Assembly: GCA_937921735.1 (NCBI GenBank)
Contig: CAKZTQ010000032.1
Location: 1 to 64,000 of the forward strand
Origin: an uncultured archaeon
GTDB taxonomy: Archaea; Hadarchaeota; Hadarchaeia; Hadarchaeales; Hadarchaeaceae
Direction: 5' to 3'
DNA length: 64,000 nucleotides
The notes under the pieces were generated by a model, which was not told where the DNA came from, did not search any database, and was given only the letters and a program-made list of their open reading frames with translations. Below are positions 13,882 through 22,563 of the stretch, piece after piece; positions within the stretch are counted from its first letter, which is position 1, and each line of letters opens with the position of its first letter. The position numbers were made by a program, and so were the translations under genes.

Positions 13882-14488
13882 GCGTTGGCAGCTCGAGCGA
13901 AGGCGTGACCACTTCTACCGCATGGCTAAGAGCGAGGGCTACAGGTCGCGGGCTGCCTTCAAGCTCAAGCAGCTTGACGAGCGCTACCATCTGCTCGCCC
14001 CGGGGCAGGTGGTCGTCGACCTCGGCGCGGCGCCCGGCGGCTGGCTTCAGGTGGCCCGCGAGAGGGTGGGCGACGAGGGCTTCGTGCTCGGCGTCGACCT
14101 TCAGGCGATAGCCGGGCTACCCTACGAGAACGTTGTCACGCTCGTCGGGGATATCACCGACGCCTCCACGCAGGAGCTCATAAGGGCCAAGTTGCCCAGG
14201 CCGGCGGACGTCTTGCTCTCCGATGCCTCGCCCGACATCTCCGGCATCTGGGACGTCGACCACGCGAGGTCGATGGAGCTCGCCAGGGCAGCGCTGGCGA
14301 TCGCGGACGCCGCGCTGGTGCCAGGTGGGAAGCTGCTGCTCAAGGTCTTTCAGGGCGCGATGTTTGGGGAGCTTCTGTCCGAGCTCAAGCGGAGGTTCAG
14401 CTCGGTCAAGGTGACGAAGCCGGTCGCCTCCCGCAAGCGGAGCGCGGAGGTTTACATCGTCGCCGAGGGCTTCAGGAGATCTCGATAG
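13865..14488 (+). CDS. rlmE: 23S rRNA (uridine-2'-O-) methyltransferase RlmE
   Basis: 207 residues. It carries the FtsJ/RlmE N-terminus (DHFYRMAKSEGYRSRAAFKL, with the catalytic Lys), the SAM motif VVDLGAAPGGWLQVA, the catalytic Asp in LLSDASPDISG and LLLKVFQG with the second catalytic Lys. It methylates the A-loop uridine of 23S rRNA. The start GTG 13865 lies inside the GIY-YIG gene. Its last 17 bp overlap the end of the convergent hsp20 gene. Confidence 0.93.
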   Translation: MVPLGRRWQLERRRDHFYRMAKSEGYRSRAAFKLKQLDERYHLLAPGQVVVDLGAAPGGWLQVARERVGDEGFVLGVDLQAIAGLPYENVVTLVGDITDASTQELIRAKLPRPADVLLSDASPDISGIWDVDHARSMELARAALAIADAALVPGGKLLLKVFQGAMFGELLSELKRRFSSVKVTKPVASRKRSAEVYIVAEGFRRSR

Positions 14489-14885
14489 CCTGTCCGCGCA
14501 CCTTGGGCAGGGTCACCTTGAGCACGCCGTTCTCCTGTCTCGCCGAGACTTGCTCGGCCCTGACCGCGCAGGGTAGGGGTATCACCCTGTAGAAGCGGTC
14601 GACCCGCTCCCTGACTATGGCTTCCTTCGGGGTTTCCCTCCTCGCCTCTAGCTCCAGCGAGTCGCTGAAGGCCCTGAGCCTCACGTCCTCCCTCCTCACG
14701 CCAGGCAGGTCCACGTAAACCTCTAGGCTCTCGCCCTCGTCGCAGATGTCCACGCTCGGCTCGAAGGGGAACTCGAACGGGATGCGCCACGGCCAAGGTC
14801 CCCGCGGTATGAGCGGAGGGCGCGGGTAGCCTAGCCCCCAAGTTCTCTCATAAGCCACATTGACCACCAATTTTAGAATTGGCAC
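14472..14885 (-). CDS. Small heat-shock protein Hsp20/alpha-crystallin
   Basis: 137 residues. A Pro/Trp-rich N-terminal arm (PRPPLIPRGPWPW) precedes the alpha-crystallin domain: PSVDICDEGESLEVYVDLPG, REDVRLRAFSDSLEL, FYRVIPLPCAV and the diagnostic ENGVLKVTLPK. The C-terminal IxI oligomer motif is replaced by AIEIS. It acts as an ATP-independent holdase. The start is GTG 14885, without a clear ribosome site. It lies 13 bp downstream of trm1 and may share its transcript. Confidence 0.92.
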   Translation of the reverse strand: MPILKLVVNVAYERTWGLGYPRPPLIPRGPWPWRIPFEFPFEPSVDICDEGESLEVYVDLPGVRREDVRLRAFSDSLELEARRETPKEAIVRERVDRFYRVIPLPCAVRAEQVSARQENGVLKVTLPKVRGQAIEIS

Positions 14886-14898
14886 GGGAAAAGAAAAA

Positions 14899-16077
14899 TT
14901 ACCTCGACGGAGAAACCTCCTTCAAAAAGCTGAGCACTTCATCCAGCGGGGCGTCGGTCCTTAGCCCGATCGGAGAGAAGTGAGTGCGCGAGGCGAAGTA
15001 CCCCTTTGCCTTAAGCCCCTCGAGGAGCCTAGCGAGCTTGGGCGGTGATGCCCCGGCCCTCCTGGCTAGCTCGTGGACGTCGTAGAAGGTTTGGGGCCCC
15101 TCCCCCTCCTCGGCCAACCTGTTCAAGAGCTCGAGGGCGCTCCCGCCGAGCCTGAAGTGGCGCGAGGCCAGGTCCGCGGCCACGCGTTCGACGAACCCCT
15201 TATCGACCAGGCGTCCTAGCCACAAGGGTCCGGCGTGCGCAAGCCGTTCGCCGCATTCGCAGAAGCTGGGCAGCTCCGCGGCGATGCCCTTGGTCACCGT
15301 CCTCCGTCCGCAGGAGAAGCAGTGGGAGATGTAGCCCTGCTGGGCCATGACCTCGTCCACCCTCTTGGCGCCCGCCGAGGCTCGAAGGTAGATCCTGAAG
15401 TAGTGCATGGTGCTATGGGCCAAAAGCGGGGTCAACGCTAGCTCGTGCTTACCGCCCATCCGCTGGCAGAAGCCGATCAGGATCCTGACGCCTAGCTCGT
15501 GGCAGTACTCGGTCCTCATCGAGCGTGCCCCGTACCTCCGCAGGCAGGCCTTGGGGTGGGTGCCGCAGAGAGGGGCGGTGTCGGTTGCGGTTAACATCAC
15601 CACGCCCCCGCGGGCGATGGCGCTGCAGGCAGCGTCGACGAACGGCGCGGGCGAACCGAAGGGGTCGAGGTCCACGACGTGGAACTTGGGCTTGAAGCTC
15701 CAGAGGAGGGCATTCGCGTCCTCGTTCCTGATCTCCACGAGGTCGGCGAGGTCATTGAGCGCGACGTTCCTGCGGATGAACTCGAGGGCGTCGGGCGAGC
15801 GATCGTTGACCACGACCTTGGAGATGCCCTTCACCTCCCTCGCGTAGCGCAGCCCTCGCGCCCCCACGCCGGCGAGCGGGTCGCATATGCGGAGGGCCCC
15901 GAGCTCGTTAGCGAGAACCTGAACCACGGAGACGGAGATATCGCGGCACAGCTCCATCAAGGGGTTGTAGAACACTCGCGTGAGGGAGGGGGCATAGTCG
16001 CCCGCCGGCGTGCGGAATCGCTCGAGCTCCGGGACCTCGAGCCTTGTGGTGCCTTCCGTTATGAGTTGCGAGGTCAT
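14899..16077 (-). CDS. trm1: tRNA (guanine26-N2/N2,N2)-dimethyltransferase Trm1
   Basis: 392 residues from ATG 16077; the open frame goes on another 41 codons, but archaeal Trm1 proteins begin with the EGxxxLxVPE strand that follows this ATG. SAM-domain motifs: VFYNPLMELCRDIS, CDPLAGVGARGLRYA, VVVNDRSPDAL and the catalytic VVDLDPFGSPAPFVD. The C-terminal zinc motif is CFSCGRR ... CECG. It makes m2G and m22G at position 26 of tRNA. Confidence 0.94.
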   Translation of the reverse strand: MTSQLITEGTTRLEVPELERFRTPAGDYAPSLTRVFYNPLMELCRDISVSVVQVLANELGALRICDPLAGVGARGLRYAREVKGISKVVVNDRSPDALEFIRRNVALNDLADLVEIRNEDANALLWSFKPKFHVVDLDPFGSPAPFVDAACSAIARGGVVMLTATDTAPLCGTHPKACLRRYGARSMRTEYCHELGVRILIGFCQRMGGKHELALTPLLAHSTMHYFRIYLRASAGAKRVDEVMAQQGYISHCFSCGRRTVTKGIAAELPSFCECGERLAHAGPLWLGRLVDKGFVERVAADLASRHFRLGGSALELLNRLAEEGEGPQTFYDVHELARRAGASPPKLARLLEGLKAKGYFASRTHFSPIGLRTDAPLDEVLSFLKEVSPSR

Positions 16078-16213
16078 GTTCTCAAGATTTGTACGTTCGC
16101 GCAAGTCTAATTCCTTACGCCGCGGCCTTCGGTCTGCATCCATCCGCCGACTTAATCGAAAGAAAATCGTGAAAAGGGAAACCTTAGATAACGAAAGCAA
16201 ATTATGAGCAAAA

Positions 16214-16459
16214 TTACGAGATTTCTACCTTGCTCCCCACCGCCCAGCCGGGAAGCCCCACCCGGAAGCGGGCGCGATAGCCTCGGCTGCCGTGGGTGTC
16301 CACGATTTCGCCTAGGACCCGGCTGCCCGAGTGCGGGTTGTGCCAAATGACCTTCCTGCCCACGAGCGTCCCTTTAACTTCCCCCAGAGGCCTGATGATG
16401 ACCTCTCGCCCGTAGCGCGTCCTGGGCCCGCCTCGAAAGTTCACGATCACCGCTTCCAT
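16214..16459 (-). CDS. rpl35ae: 50S ribosomal protein L35Ae
   Basis: 81 residues: VNFRGGPRTRYGREVII, KGTLVGRKVIWHN, GEIVDTHGSRGYRARFRVGLPGWAVG, all L35Ae hallmarks. The start overlaps the end of the THEP1-like gene by 13 bp, so both are cotranscribed. The protein is found in some archaea and in eukaryotes, not in bacteria. Confidence 0.93.
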   Translation of the reverse strand: MEAVIVNFRGGPRTRYGREVIIRPLGEVKGTLVGRKVIWHNPHSGSRVLGEIVDTHGSRGYRARFRVGLPGWAVGSKVEIS

Positions 16460-16995
16460 CGCAACACCTCCTCCACCATCCTCGCGAGCTCCTCGGGCAA
16501 CCTCCCCCTGTTGCTCGGCGTGACCTCGAAGATCCTGACGTCCCGCCTGGACTTGACCTCACCTATGAAGCCGGTGGTCGTGCGCTGGTGTATCACCGCA
16601 AGCAGGGGCTTGGACGAGTTGAGCGCCGCGAGCACCGCGCGCTTGAAGCCCTCGCTGTGGACCTCCATCGGGGCGATCTCGTCTATCACCACGAAGTCCG
16701 CCCCCTCCAGCGCCCGCGCGATTGAGGCCTCGCTCATGGTGTCGACGTTTGGAACGTTTACGCGGTACTTGCTGACCAAGGGGCCAACCGGCTGGTCCAC
16801 GTGCGCCAGGATTCGCTCCTCGCCCGTCATGAGGTCCACCATCTTGAAGCCCACGCGCACGCCTCGCTCGCGGATCTCTGGGCAGTAGAGCCCTCCAGGC
16901 TTGTAACCTCGTGACCGCAGCAGCGCCACCGCCCCCTCTATGACCGAGGTCTTTCCGCTTCCTGGGCGCCCGGTGACGAGGAAGTTGTTGGGCAT
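16447..16995 (-). CDS. Nucleoside-triphosphatase THEP1 family
   Basis: 182 residues: Walker A VTGRPGSGKTSVIEG at the start, GLYCPEIRERGVRVGFKMVDL and Walker B VVIDEIAPMEV. This is the NTPase/THEP1 pattern (COG1618), a family with slow NTP hydrolysis in vitro and unclear role. It heads a two-gene operon with rpl35ae and is divergent from the MTHFS-like gene. Confidence 0.88.
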   Translation of the reverse strand: MPNNFLVTGRPGSGKTSVIEGAVALLRSRGYKPGGLYCPEIRERGVRVGFKMVDLMTGEERILAHVDQPVGPLVSKYRVNVPNVDTMSEASIARALEGADFVVIDEIAPMEVHSEGFKRAVLAALNSSKPLLAVIHQRTTTGFIGEVKSRRDVRIFEVTPSNRGRLPEELARMVEEVLRWKR

Positions 16996-17054
16996 CCTCC
17001 CGACCCAAAGGTTTGAAATCCACCGGCGAACAATTCTGTACGAGTTTGATAATA

Positions 17055-17786
17055 ATGTTGACGGACGTGCGGTTGAGCAAGCAGCGGCTGAGGGAGCGCA
17101 TCTGGGGGGAGCTGGAGGCCAAGGGCGTCGTCTCGTTTCCCAAGCCGGCCCACGGGCGCATCCCGAACTTCGTTGGAAGCGACATAGCGGCCGAAAGGCT
17201 TCGCTCGCTCCCCGCTTATCTGTCGGCGGACGTCGTCATGGCAAACCCGGATGCCGCCCAGCTGGCCGTCAGGAGGCTAGCGCTGGCGGACGGCAAGAGG
17301 TTGCTGATGGCATCCCCCCGCCTTCGAAAGGGCTTCATCCTCCTCGACCCGAGAGGCATCCGAGACGTAAGGCGGGCGGCCACGATTCGGGGCGCATTCA
17401 AATACGGGCGCACCGTCGACCTGAGGAAGATAAAGGTGGACCTCGTAGTCGAGGGCTCGGTGGCGGTGGACTTAAGGGGCGGGCGTTTGGGCAAGGGAGG
17501 AGGGTTCGGCGACCTGGAGGTGGCGATCCTCATGGAGGCCGGTGCGATGGACGATGCCACTCCCGTGGTGACAACGGTGCACGAGCTGCAGGTCGTCGAG
17601 AGCGTGCCGATGGCTGAGCACGACGTACCCGTCGACTTCATCCTGACGCCCGAGAGGACGATCGAGGTCACGCACGGCCATCGAAGGCCTCGCGGCATAG
17701 TATGGCGGCTACTTCCGACCGACGTATTTAAGCGGATGCCGATACTCGCTGAACTGAGGCGAGAGGTTGATAGCCGGCGTGGATGA
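17055..17786 (+). CDS. 5-formyltetrahydrofolate cyclo-ligase family protein
   Basis: 243 residues from ATG 17055. LRERIWGELEAKGVVSFPKPAHGRIPNF is the N-terminal region of this archaeal branch (COG0212), and GGRLGKGGGFGDLEVA is the glycine-rich phosphate loop shared with MTHFS. True MTHFS uses ATP to convert 5-formyl-THF to methenyl-THF; in archaea with other C1 carriers the substrate may differ. A 20-bp overlap with rnhB suggests cotranscription. Confidence 0.83.
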   Translation: MLTDVRLSKQRLRERIWGELEAKGVVSFPKPAHGRIPNFVGSDIAAERLRSLPAYLSADVVMANPDAAQLAVRRLALADGKRLLMASPRLRKGFILLDPRGIRDVRRAATIRGAFKYGRTVDLRKIKVDLVVEGSVAVDLRGGRLGKGGGFGDLEVAILMEAGAMDDATPVVTTVHELQVVESVPMAEHDVPVDFILTPERTIEVTHGHRRPRGIVWRLLPTDVFKRMPILAELRREVDSRRG

Positions 17787-18414
17787 GGCGGGTAGGGGTC
17801 CCGTCCTCGGCCCCCTGGTGCTCTGCGGGGTCATGTTCGACGAAGGGGCGCTGGAGGAGCTGAGGTCCGCGGGGGTCAGGGATTCGAAGCTCCTAAGCCC
17901 GAGGAGGCGAGAGGCCCTGGCCAAGTTCATCGTGGGCAGGGCTAAAGGGGTCGAGGTGATCGAGCTCTCGCCGGAGGAGATAGACGAATTCAGGCTGGTC
18001 AAAAAGGTCAACCTCAACGAGGTCGAGGCGTTGAACGTCGCCAAGATCATAGATCACCTTCGGCCGAGGGTGGCGTTCGTAGACTCCGCCGACCCTGACC
18101 CGGCGATGTTCGAGGCTAGGATCAGGCGGTACCTCAGGAGCAAGCCCAAGCTGGTGGTCGAGAGCTATGCCGACCGCAGGTACATCGCCGTCTCGGCGGC
18201 GTCCATCGTCGCCAAGGTCAGGAGGGACGCCAGGATGGCCGAGCTCCGTCGAAGGTACGGGGACCTCGGCAGCGGGTACAGCTCGGACCCGCGGACCATC
18301 GCCTTCCTCGAGCGATGGGTTCGGGAGCGAGGCAAGCTGCCGGAGTTCGCTCGCCGCTCCTGGGAGACCGCGAGGCGCATCGAGGAGCAGCTGAGGCAGC
18401 GGAGGTTGGTTTGA
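17767..18414 (+). CDS. rnhB: Ribonuclease HII
   Basis: 215 residues from TTG 17767. The start IAGVDEAGRGPVLGPLV carries the DEAGRG active-site motif. AFVDSADPDP provides the third Asp, VVESYADRRYIAVSAASIVAKVRRD the fourth acid and the conserved ASIxAKVxRD helix, and GSGYSSDPRT the C-terminal loop. It removes ribonucleotides and RNA primers. It overlaps the preceding gene by 20 bp. Confidence 0.94.
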   Translation: MIAGVDEAGRGPVLGPLVLCGVMFDEGALEELRSAGVRDSKLLSPRRREALAKFIVGRAKGVEVIELSPEEIDEFRLVKKVNLNEVEALNVAKIIDHLRPRVAFVDSADPDPAMFEARIRRYLRSKPKLVVESYADRRYIAVSAASIVAKVRRDARMAELRRRYGDLGSGYSSDPRTIAFLERWVRERGKLPEFARRSWETARRIEEQLRQRRLV

Positions 18415-18495
18415 GCCCATCCGTTCGATCAGCTCGAAGACGCCTAAAGAGCACAGGCTAACCTGTACCCGAGACCAAAAGGGTTTTTAACGAAT

Positions 18496-18760
18496 GGCCC
18501 GCCGTGTTCCCCAAGACACTAACCCCCGGGTTCACCGGCCGAGCGAACGCTCCCTCGCCCGGGTAACCCTCGTGATGGGGTCTTCGGCGGGCCGCCCACC
18601 TGTGCCGCACCAGGGTTGGCTTCAGGGTCATGGCTTTAGGTGCTCCACCACTCGCTCCCCGAAGGACCCAATTTGGCGCGTTGTCGGTGGGCCAGCTCAG
18701 GTGTTCCCGCGGTGATGCACCGGTGTTCACGAATCGCACCAGCTCTCGATTCCCGCGGGT
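18496..18760. ncRNA. Candidate structured RNA in a convergent gap (strand uncertain)
   Basis: The 450-bp space between the 3' ends of rnhB and the UPF0146 gene has no convincing gene but strong inverted repeats in three adjacent blocks. GGCCCGCCG 18496-18504 pairs with CGGCGGGCC 18585-18593, extended by AAGAC 18513-18517 with GTCTT 18580-18584 and GGGTT 18528-18532 with AACCC 18565-18569. GCCCACC 18594-18600 pairs with GGTGGGC 18686-18692. CGGTGATGCACCG folds at about 18710-18722, and GAATCG 18731-18736 pairs with CGATTC 18747-18752. TATA-like sequences lie outside on both sides (TTTTTAAC near 18485; AATTTTTAAC on the minus strand near 18780). TTCCCGCGG occurs three times (18704, 18750, 18791). 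RNase P and SRP RNA signatures were looked for and not found. Confidence 0.45.
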
Positions 18761-18865
18761 GATATCCCTTCATCGCAGTTAAAAATTGGCTTCCCGCGGC
18801 TATAAAGCTTGGCCCACGTAAAGAGCAAACGAGGCATCGTGGAACACCAACTCTTTTGGCTGGCT

Positions 18866-19273
18866 CTAGCGCGCCTCGAAGAGGTAGAAGGCCGCCCCCC
18901 GGTGGTTCACGAGCTTCCCTCCGGGCAGCACGCTCTCCGCCGCCAGGGGCTTCACGATCAGGTCGGCGCCCACCTTGCGGGCCAGCTTCAGCAGGTAAGG
19001 CTGCAGCTCGGGCGGCGGCCGCATCGCGTATATCAGGGCGGCGTTCTCGTAGATTCGAAGCCTTGGGTTGGTGACGTCGTCGCGCTCGAACCTCACACCC
19101 GGCGGCAGGGGCGGCGGAGGGGAGATGTCGGTGGCTACTATCTCGCAACCGGACAAGCGTCTGCTCAGCTCGATGGCGGTAGCGGGAAGCGCACCCACGC
19201 CCACCTCGACGATCTTCCTCGCGTGGGGATAGCGGGCAGCGATGTAATCCGCGATCGCCTCGAACTCACGCAA
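18866..19273 (-). CDS. UPF0146 family protein
   Basis: 135 residues. IADYIAARYPHARKIVEVGVGALPATAIELSRR is a shortened Rossmann/SAM-methyltransferase-like start; IVATDISPPPPLPPGV, DDVTNPRLRIY, LIYAMRPPPELQPYL and LIVKPLAAES follow, as in archaeal UPF0146. It is only half the size of a typical methyltransferase and its activity is unknown. The start is TTG 19273, five bases after the pheT stop. Confidence 0.83.
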   Translation of the reverse strand: MREFEAIADYIAARYPHARKIVEVGVGALPATAIELSRRLSGCEIVATDISPPPPLPPGVRFERDDVTNPRLRIYENAALIYAMRPPPELQPYLLKLARKVGADLIVKPLAAESVLPGGKLVNHRGAAFYLFEAR

Positions 19274-19278
19274 GGGGA

Positions 19279-20922
19279 TCAGCCCGCTTGCAGGTCGAGC
19301 TCGAGGGCGGCGACGGGGTGCTCCAACTCGAAGTTCAGGATGACCTCGGGGTGGAGCTCGCCGATGATGCCCAAGCGCTTCCCCTCGGAGACGACCTCGG
19401 CCGCCCTCCCCTCGAGGAAGCTCGGGTGCTCAAGGGGTTTGACCTCGTAGCTCACGTTCAGCTCCCTCAGCACCGCTTCAGCCACCGCCTTGATGTAGGT
19501 GAAGTTGCCGACGTCGCCCACGGCGGCGGCGGCGACCCTGCGCACATCCCTAGCCCCGGTCTCAGCGCCCTCGTCGAGCAGCACCACATCCCCCACCTCG
19601 AAGATGCGCTGGGGAAGCGGGTGGAGCTTGTTCTCCCTGAACACCGACATCAAGCAAGGGATGAGCCAGGTTCGAAGGATGGTGTACTCCTCCGAGATGG
19701 GGTTGGCGATGGTGGCGGCCTCGCCCTCCGCCCTCATGAGCTCGAAATTCGTGCGGGGGTTGGTGAGCGTGAAGGTCATCACCTCTAGGAAGCCCAAGCC
19801 CGTGAGCACCTTCCTCACCCTCGCGCTCAGCGCCTCCAGCGGGTGCCTCTCGCCGACGGTCGCCACCTTGGGCAAGGTCGGCTTCAGCCTGTCGTAGCCA
19901 TATCCCACCGCGAGCTCCTCGATGAGGTCCACCTCGTGCAGGATGTCGGTTCGATAGGGGGGAACGAGCAGGCTTAAGCTGTCTCCCCGCGCTCCGACGA
20001 CCCCAAACCTCATCCTGCGCATTATCTCGGCGGCCTCCCTGACCCTCAACTTCAGCCCCAACATCTCATTCGCCGCGCGCACGTTCAGGCGCTTGCGCCT
20101 TGGCTTGAGGTCTGGGACGCGGAGGCTTCGGCCGGGGTACTTGACCGAGATCGAGCCTAGCTTGAACCCACGCTCCGCTAGGCCGGTCATCAGGATCACC
20201 AGCGCTTGGTTCACCGCCCTCTCGTGGGTACCGGTGACGTCGACGAACAGCCGTCGCGTCCCCGCCGTCACCCTCGTGAGCTCCCCGTTGATGATGGGGG
20301 GCATCGAAAGGACGTTTCCCTTGGCATCGACTATTAGCGGATAGCGGTCGAAGCCCTGGAGGAGGTGGGCGTACCTCACCCCTTTGGGGTGTTCCCCGAG
20401 GATCTCCGCGGGGGTGAGCTCACGATCCATGTCCAGGGGCACGAACCTCACCCCCTCGGGCGAGACGGTGGTGTAACGGAAGGGCGGTCTAACCCTGTCC
20501 AGGTCGTGGATTCCTATCGCTACCCTCCTCCTGTCCCTACCCAAGGTTTCGTGGAGCTTGTCCTGCACCTGCATAAGCTGGGCCACGGAAGCATCGGTCA
20601 ATTTCACGTCCTCGACTATGCCGCCGGCGAAGTAAGGCCTCACCCCCCTCGTACTTCGGTCGACCCGCACGACCACGCCCGAGTTCTTCAGCCCGTAGTT
20701 CGGTAGGCCAACCTCGATGCCCAAAAAGCCCCTCAGCGCCCTGGCCACCCCTTCCACGCTCAGCAGGTCCGGGCGGTTATGGGCCACCTCGAGCTTAAGC
20801 TCCCCTCCCGCTGCTTCAGCTTCGATGCCCATCATCATCAGGCTCCTCTTCAGAGACCCCCACCTCACCCGTCTGCCGAGGAGCTCGCAGAGATCTCGGT
20901 ACTTGACGGAGATCGTCGGCAT
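19279..20922 (-). CDS. pheT: Phenylalanyl-tRNA synthetase beta subunit
   Basis: 547 residues, the usual archaeal length. It begins with VKYRDLCELLGR and has LKLEVAHNRPDLLSVEGVARAL (B1/B5 domains); the catalytic-like core includes PPYRTDILHEVDLIEELAVGYGYDRL and LTNPRTNFELM. It is needed with PheS to charge tRNA-Phe. It lies three bases behind pheS. Confidence 0.95.
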   Translation of the reverse strand: MPTISVKYRDLCELLGRRVRWGSLKRSLMMMGIEAEAAGGELKLEVAHNRPDLLSVEGVARALRGFLGIEVGLPNYGLKNSGVVVRVDRSTRGVRPYFAGGIVEDVKLTDASVAQLMQVQDKLHETLGRDRRRVAIGIHDLDRVRPPFRYTTVSPEGVRFVPLDMDRELTPAEILGEHPKGVRYAHLLQGFDRYPLIVDAKGNVLSMPPIINGELTRVTAGTRRLFVDVTGTHERAVNQALVILMTGLAERGFKLGSISVKYPGRSLRVPDLKPRRKRLNVRAANEMLGLKLRVREAAEIMRRMRFGVVGARGDSLSLLVPPYRTDILHEVDLIEELAVGYGYDRLKPTLPKVATVGERHPLEALSARVRKVLTGLGFLEVMTFTLTNPRTNFELMRAEGEAATIANPISEEYTILRTWLIPCLMSVFRENKLHPLPQRIFEVGDVVLLDEGAETGARDVRRVAAAAVGDVGNFTYIKAVAEAVLRELNVSYEVKPLEHPSFLEGRAAEVVSEGKRLGIIGELHPEVILNFELEHPVAALELDLQAG

Positions 20923-20925
20923 CCT

Positions 20926-22488
20926 TCACCCTCCGCTCGGTTTGAGCTTGGTTGTGCGGGAGATCCAGCGAAGGTCGTTGCAGAAGACATCCCTGATGTC
21001 CTCGAGCCCAAGCCTCATCGCGATGAGCCTGGTGAGGCCTATCCCCCAAGCGAGCACCGGGCATCTAACGCCCAAGGGGCGGAGCACCTCCGGCCTGAAC
21101 ATACCCGCCCCTAAGATCTCGATCCACTCCCGCCTCCTGGGGTGGTACACGTCCGCCTCCACCGAGGGCTCGGTGAAGGGAAACATGCCGGGCCTGAACC
21201 TCACCCTCTCGAAGCCCAGCTTGTTGATGATCAGCTTGAGGTACCCGAGCATGTCCCTAAGCGTCAGCCCCTCGTCCATAACTATGCCCTCCGCTTGGTA
21301 GAACTCCGCGAGGTGTTTGTAGTCTATCTTCTCGTGCCTGTAGACGCGCCCGAGGCAGAAGACCTTCGCCGGGGGCTTGGGGTGCGACGCCAAGTAGCGG
21401 ATGGTGGCGGCCGTGGTCTGCGAGCACATCACCGGTCTCCGGCTTATGTCGGCATCGAACTTGTAGCCCCAGCCCGTGGACCCTGCCACCCCCCGCTCGT
21501 GCGCGGAGGCCACCCGCTCCACCAGCGCTTCGGGGAGCCTAGCCCTCCCAGGCTTGGAGAGGGAGAGGCTGGCGTGGATTTCGCGGGCTGGGTGATCTTG
21601 GGCTTGGAAGAGCACGTCGAAGTTCCAGAACTCGGACTCCACGAGATTGCTCTTTATCTCGACGAACCCCATCTCCAGCAGGATCTCCCTGAGCTCCTCG
21701 ATGATCTCCTGCTGGGGGTGTAACCTGCCCGGCACGAGCTGCGGTCCTGGGGCGGCGACGTCGTAGCGCCTGAACTTCACCTCCCTCCAGCGACCGCTCA
21801 CGAGCAGCTCCTGCGTGAGCTCGCTTACCTCCTCCACCAGCTCGAGGCCCAGCGCCAGGGCACGTTCGCCTGGCTCGGTCAGCGCGAGCCTTCTCTGCAC
21901 CCTTTGCTCTACCTCGACCAGCCCTCGCCTCGCCAGCACGGCTAGCTCAGACCTCAAGTGGCTGGGGAGCTCCTCCACCTCCACGCTTTTGAGGGCCAGT
22001 AGCTCCAAGAGTTCCTCGTCCTGCTGCTTTTTCCCCGCCGCCGCTTCGCCATCCCTCGTGGGGGCAAGCATCGTCCGCCCCGCCTGCTTGATGAACACCG
22101 CCCAGCCCTTCCTGCGCAGCCAACCCAGCGCTATCCGCATTTGTCCCTCCGTGAGCCCAGCGCGGCTAGCGGCCTCCTCGGGCGTGCAGGGGCCGAGCTC
22201 AAGCAGGGATCGAAGCATGCGTCGCTCCGGGAGGCCATCCTTGGCGTAGGCCAAGCCCTCCTCAGTCGCGGCAGCGAGCGTCCGCTTTCGCTCCTCGATT
22301 CTAATGAAGCCCAGCCCTTGAAGTGCGAGGGCCGCCCGCATCGCCGTCGCCGGCTCCAGGGCCGCCCGCCCGGCGACGTCGGCGATGTCCCCCTCGCCCC
22401 CGAGCTGCTGGAGCGCGAGCAGGACCTTCCTCTCATGGGTGCCCATGCTCTTGACGACTGCCTCGAGGTCCAACTTTCGCCCCCGCAC
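20926..22488 (-). CDS. pheS: Phenylalanyl-tRNA synthetase alpha subunit
   Basis: 520 residues. The N-terminal ~200 residues are winged-helix modules that bind tRNA. The class II core holds motif 2 (FCLGRVYRHEKIDYKHLAEFYQAEG, region about 21280-21360) and motif 3 (CPVLAWGIGLTRLIAMR). The start is GTG 22488, with an in-frame ATG 14 codons later as an alternative. It heads the pheS-pheT-UPF0146 operon. Confidence 0.95.
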   Translation of the reverse strand: MRGRKLDLEAVVKSMGTHERKVLLALQQLGGEGDIADVAGRAALEPATAMRAALALQGLGFIRIEERKRTLAAATEEGLAYAKDGLPERRMLRSLLELGPCTPEEAASRAGLTEGQMRIALGWLRRKGWAVFIKQAGRTMLAPTRDGEAAAGKKQQDEELLELLALKSVEVEELPSHLRSELAVLARRGLVEVEQRVQRRLALTEPGERALALGLELVEEVSELTQELLVSGRWREVKFRRYDVAAPGPQLVPGRLHPQQEIIEELREILLEMGFVEIKSNLVESEFWNFDVLFQAQDHPAREIHASLSLSKPGRARLPEALVERVASAHERGVAGSTGWGYKFDADISRRPVMCSQTTAATIRYLASHPKPPAKVFCLGRVYRHEKIDYKHLAEFYQAEGIVMDEGLTLRDMLGYLKLIINKLGFERVRFRPGMFPFTEPSVEADVYHPRRREWIEILGAGMFRPEVLRPLGVRCPVLAWGIGLTRLIAMRLGLEDIRDVFCNDLRWISRTTKLKPSGG

Positions 22489-22563
22489 AACTCAAAGCCT
22501 ACCGTGCTATAAAAACTACCTCCAAAAAGTCTCGTCGAGGGTCAGCGGAGCCTTAACTTGCGG

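Noticed and set aside
18496-18760. RNase P RNA or SRP RNA
   Set aside because: Searched both strands for GAGGAAAGUCC, ACAGAA and the GGAAGG-AGCA SRP loop; none is present.
22141-22512. Plus-strand frames inside pheS and pheT
   Set aside because: Antisense shadows caused by GC-rich third positions.
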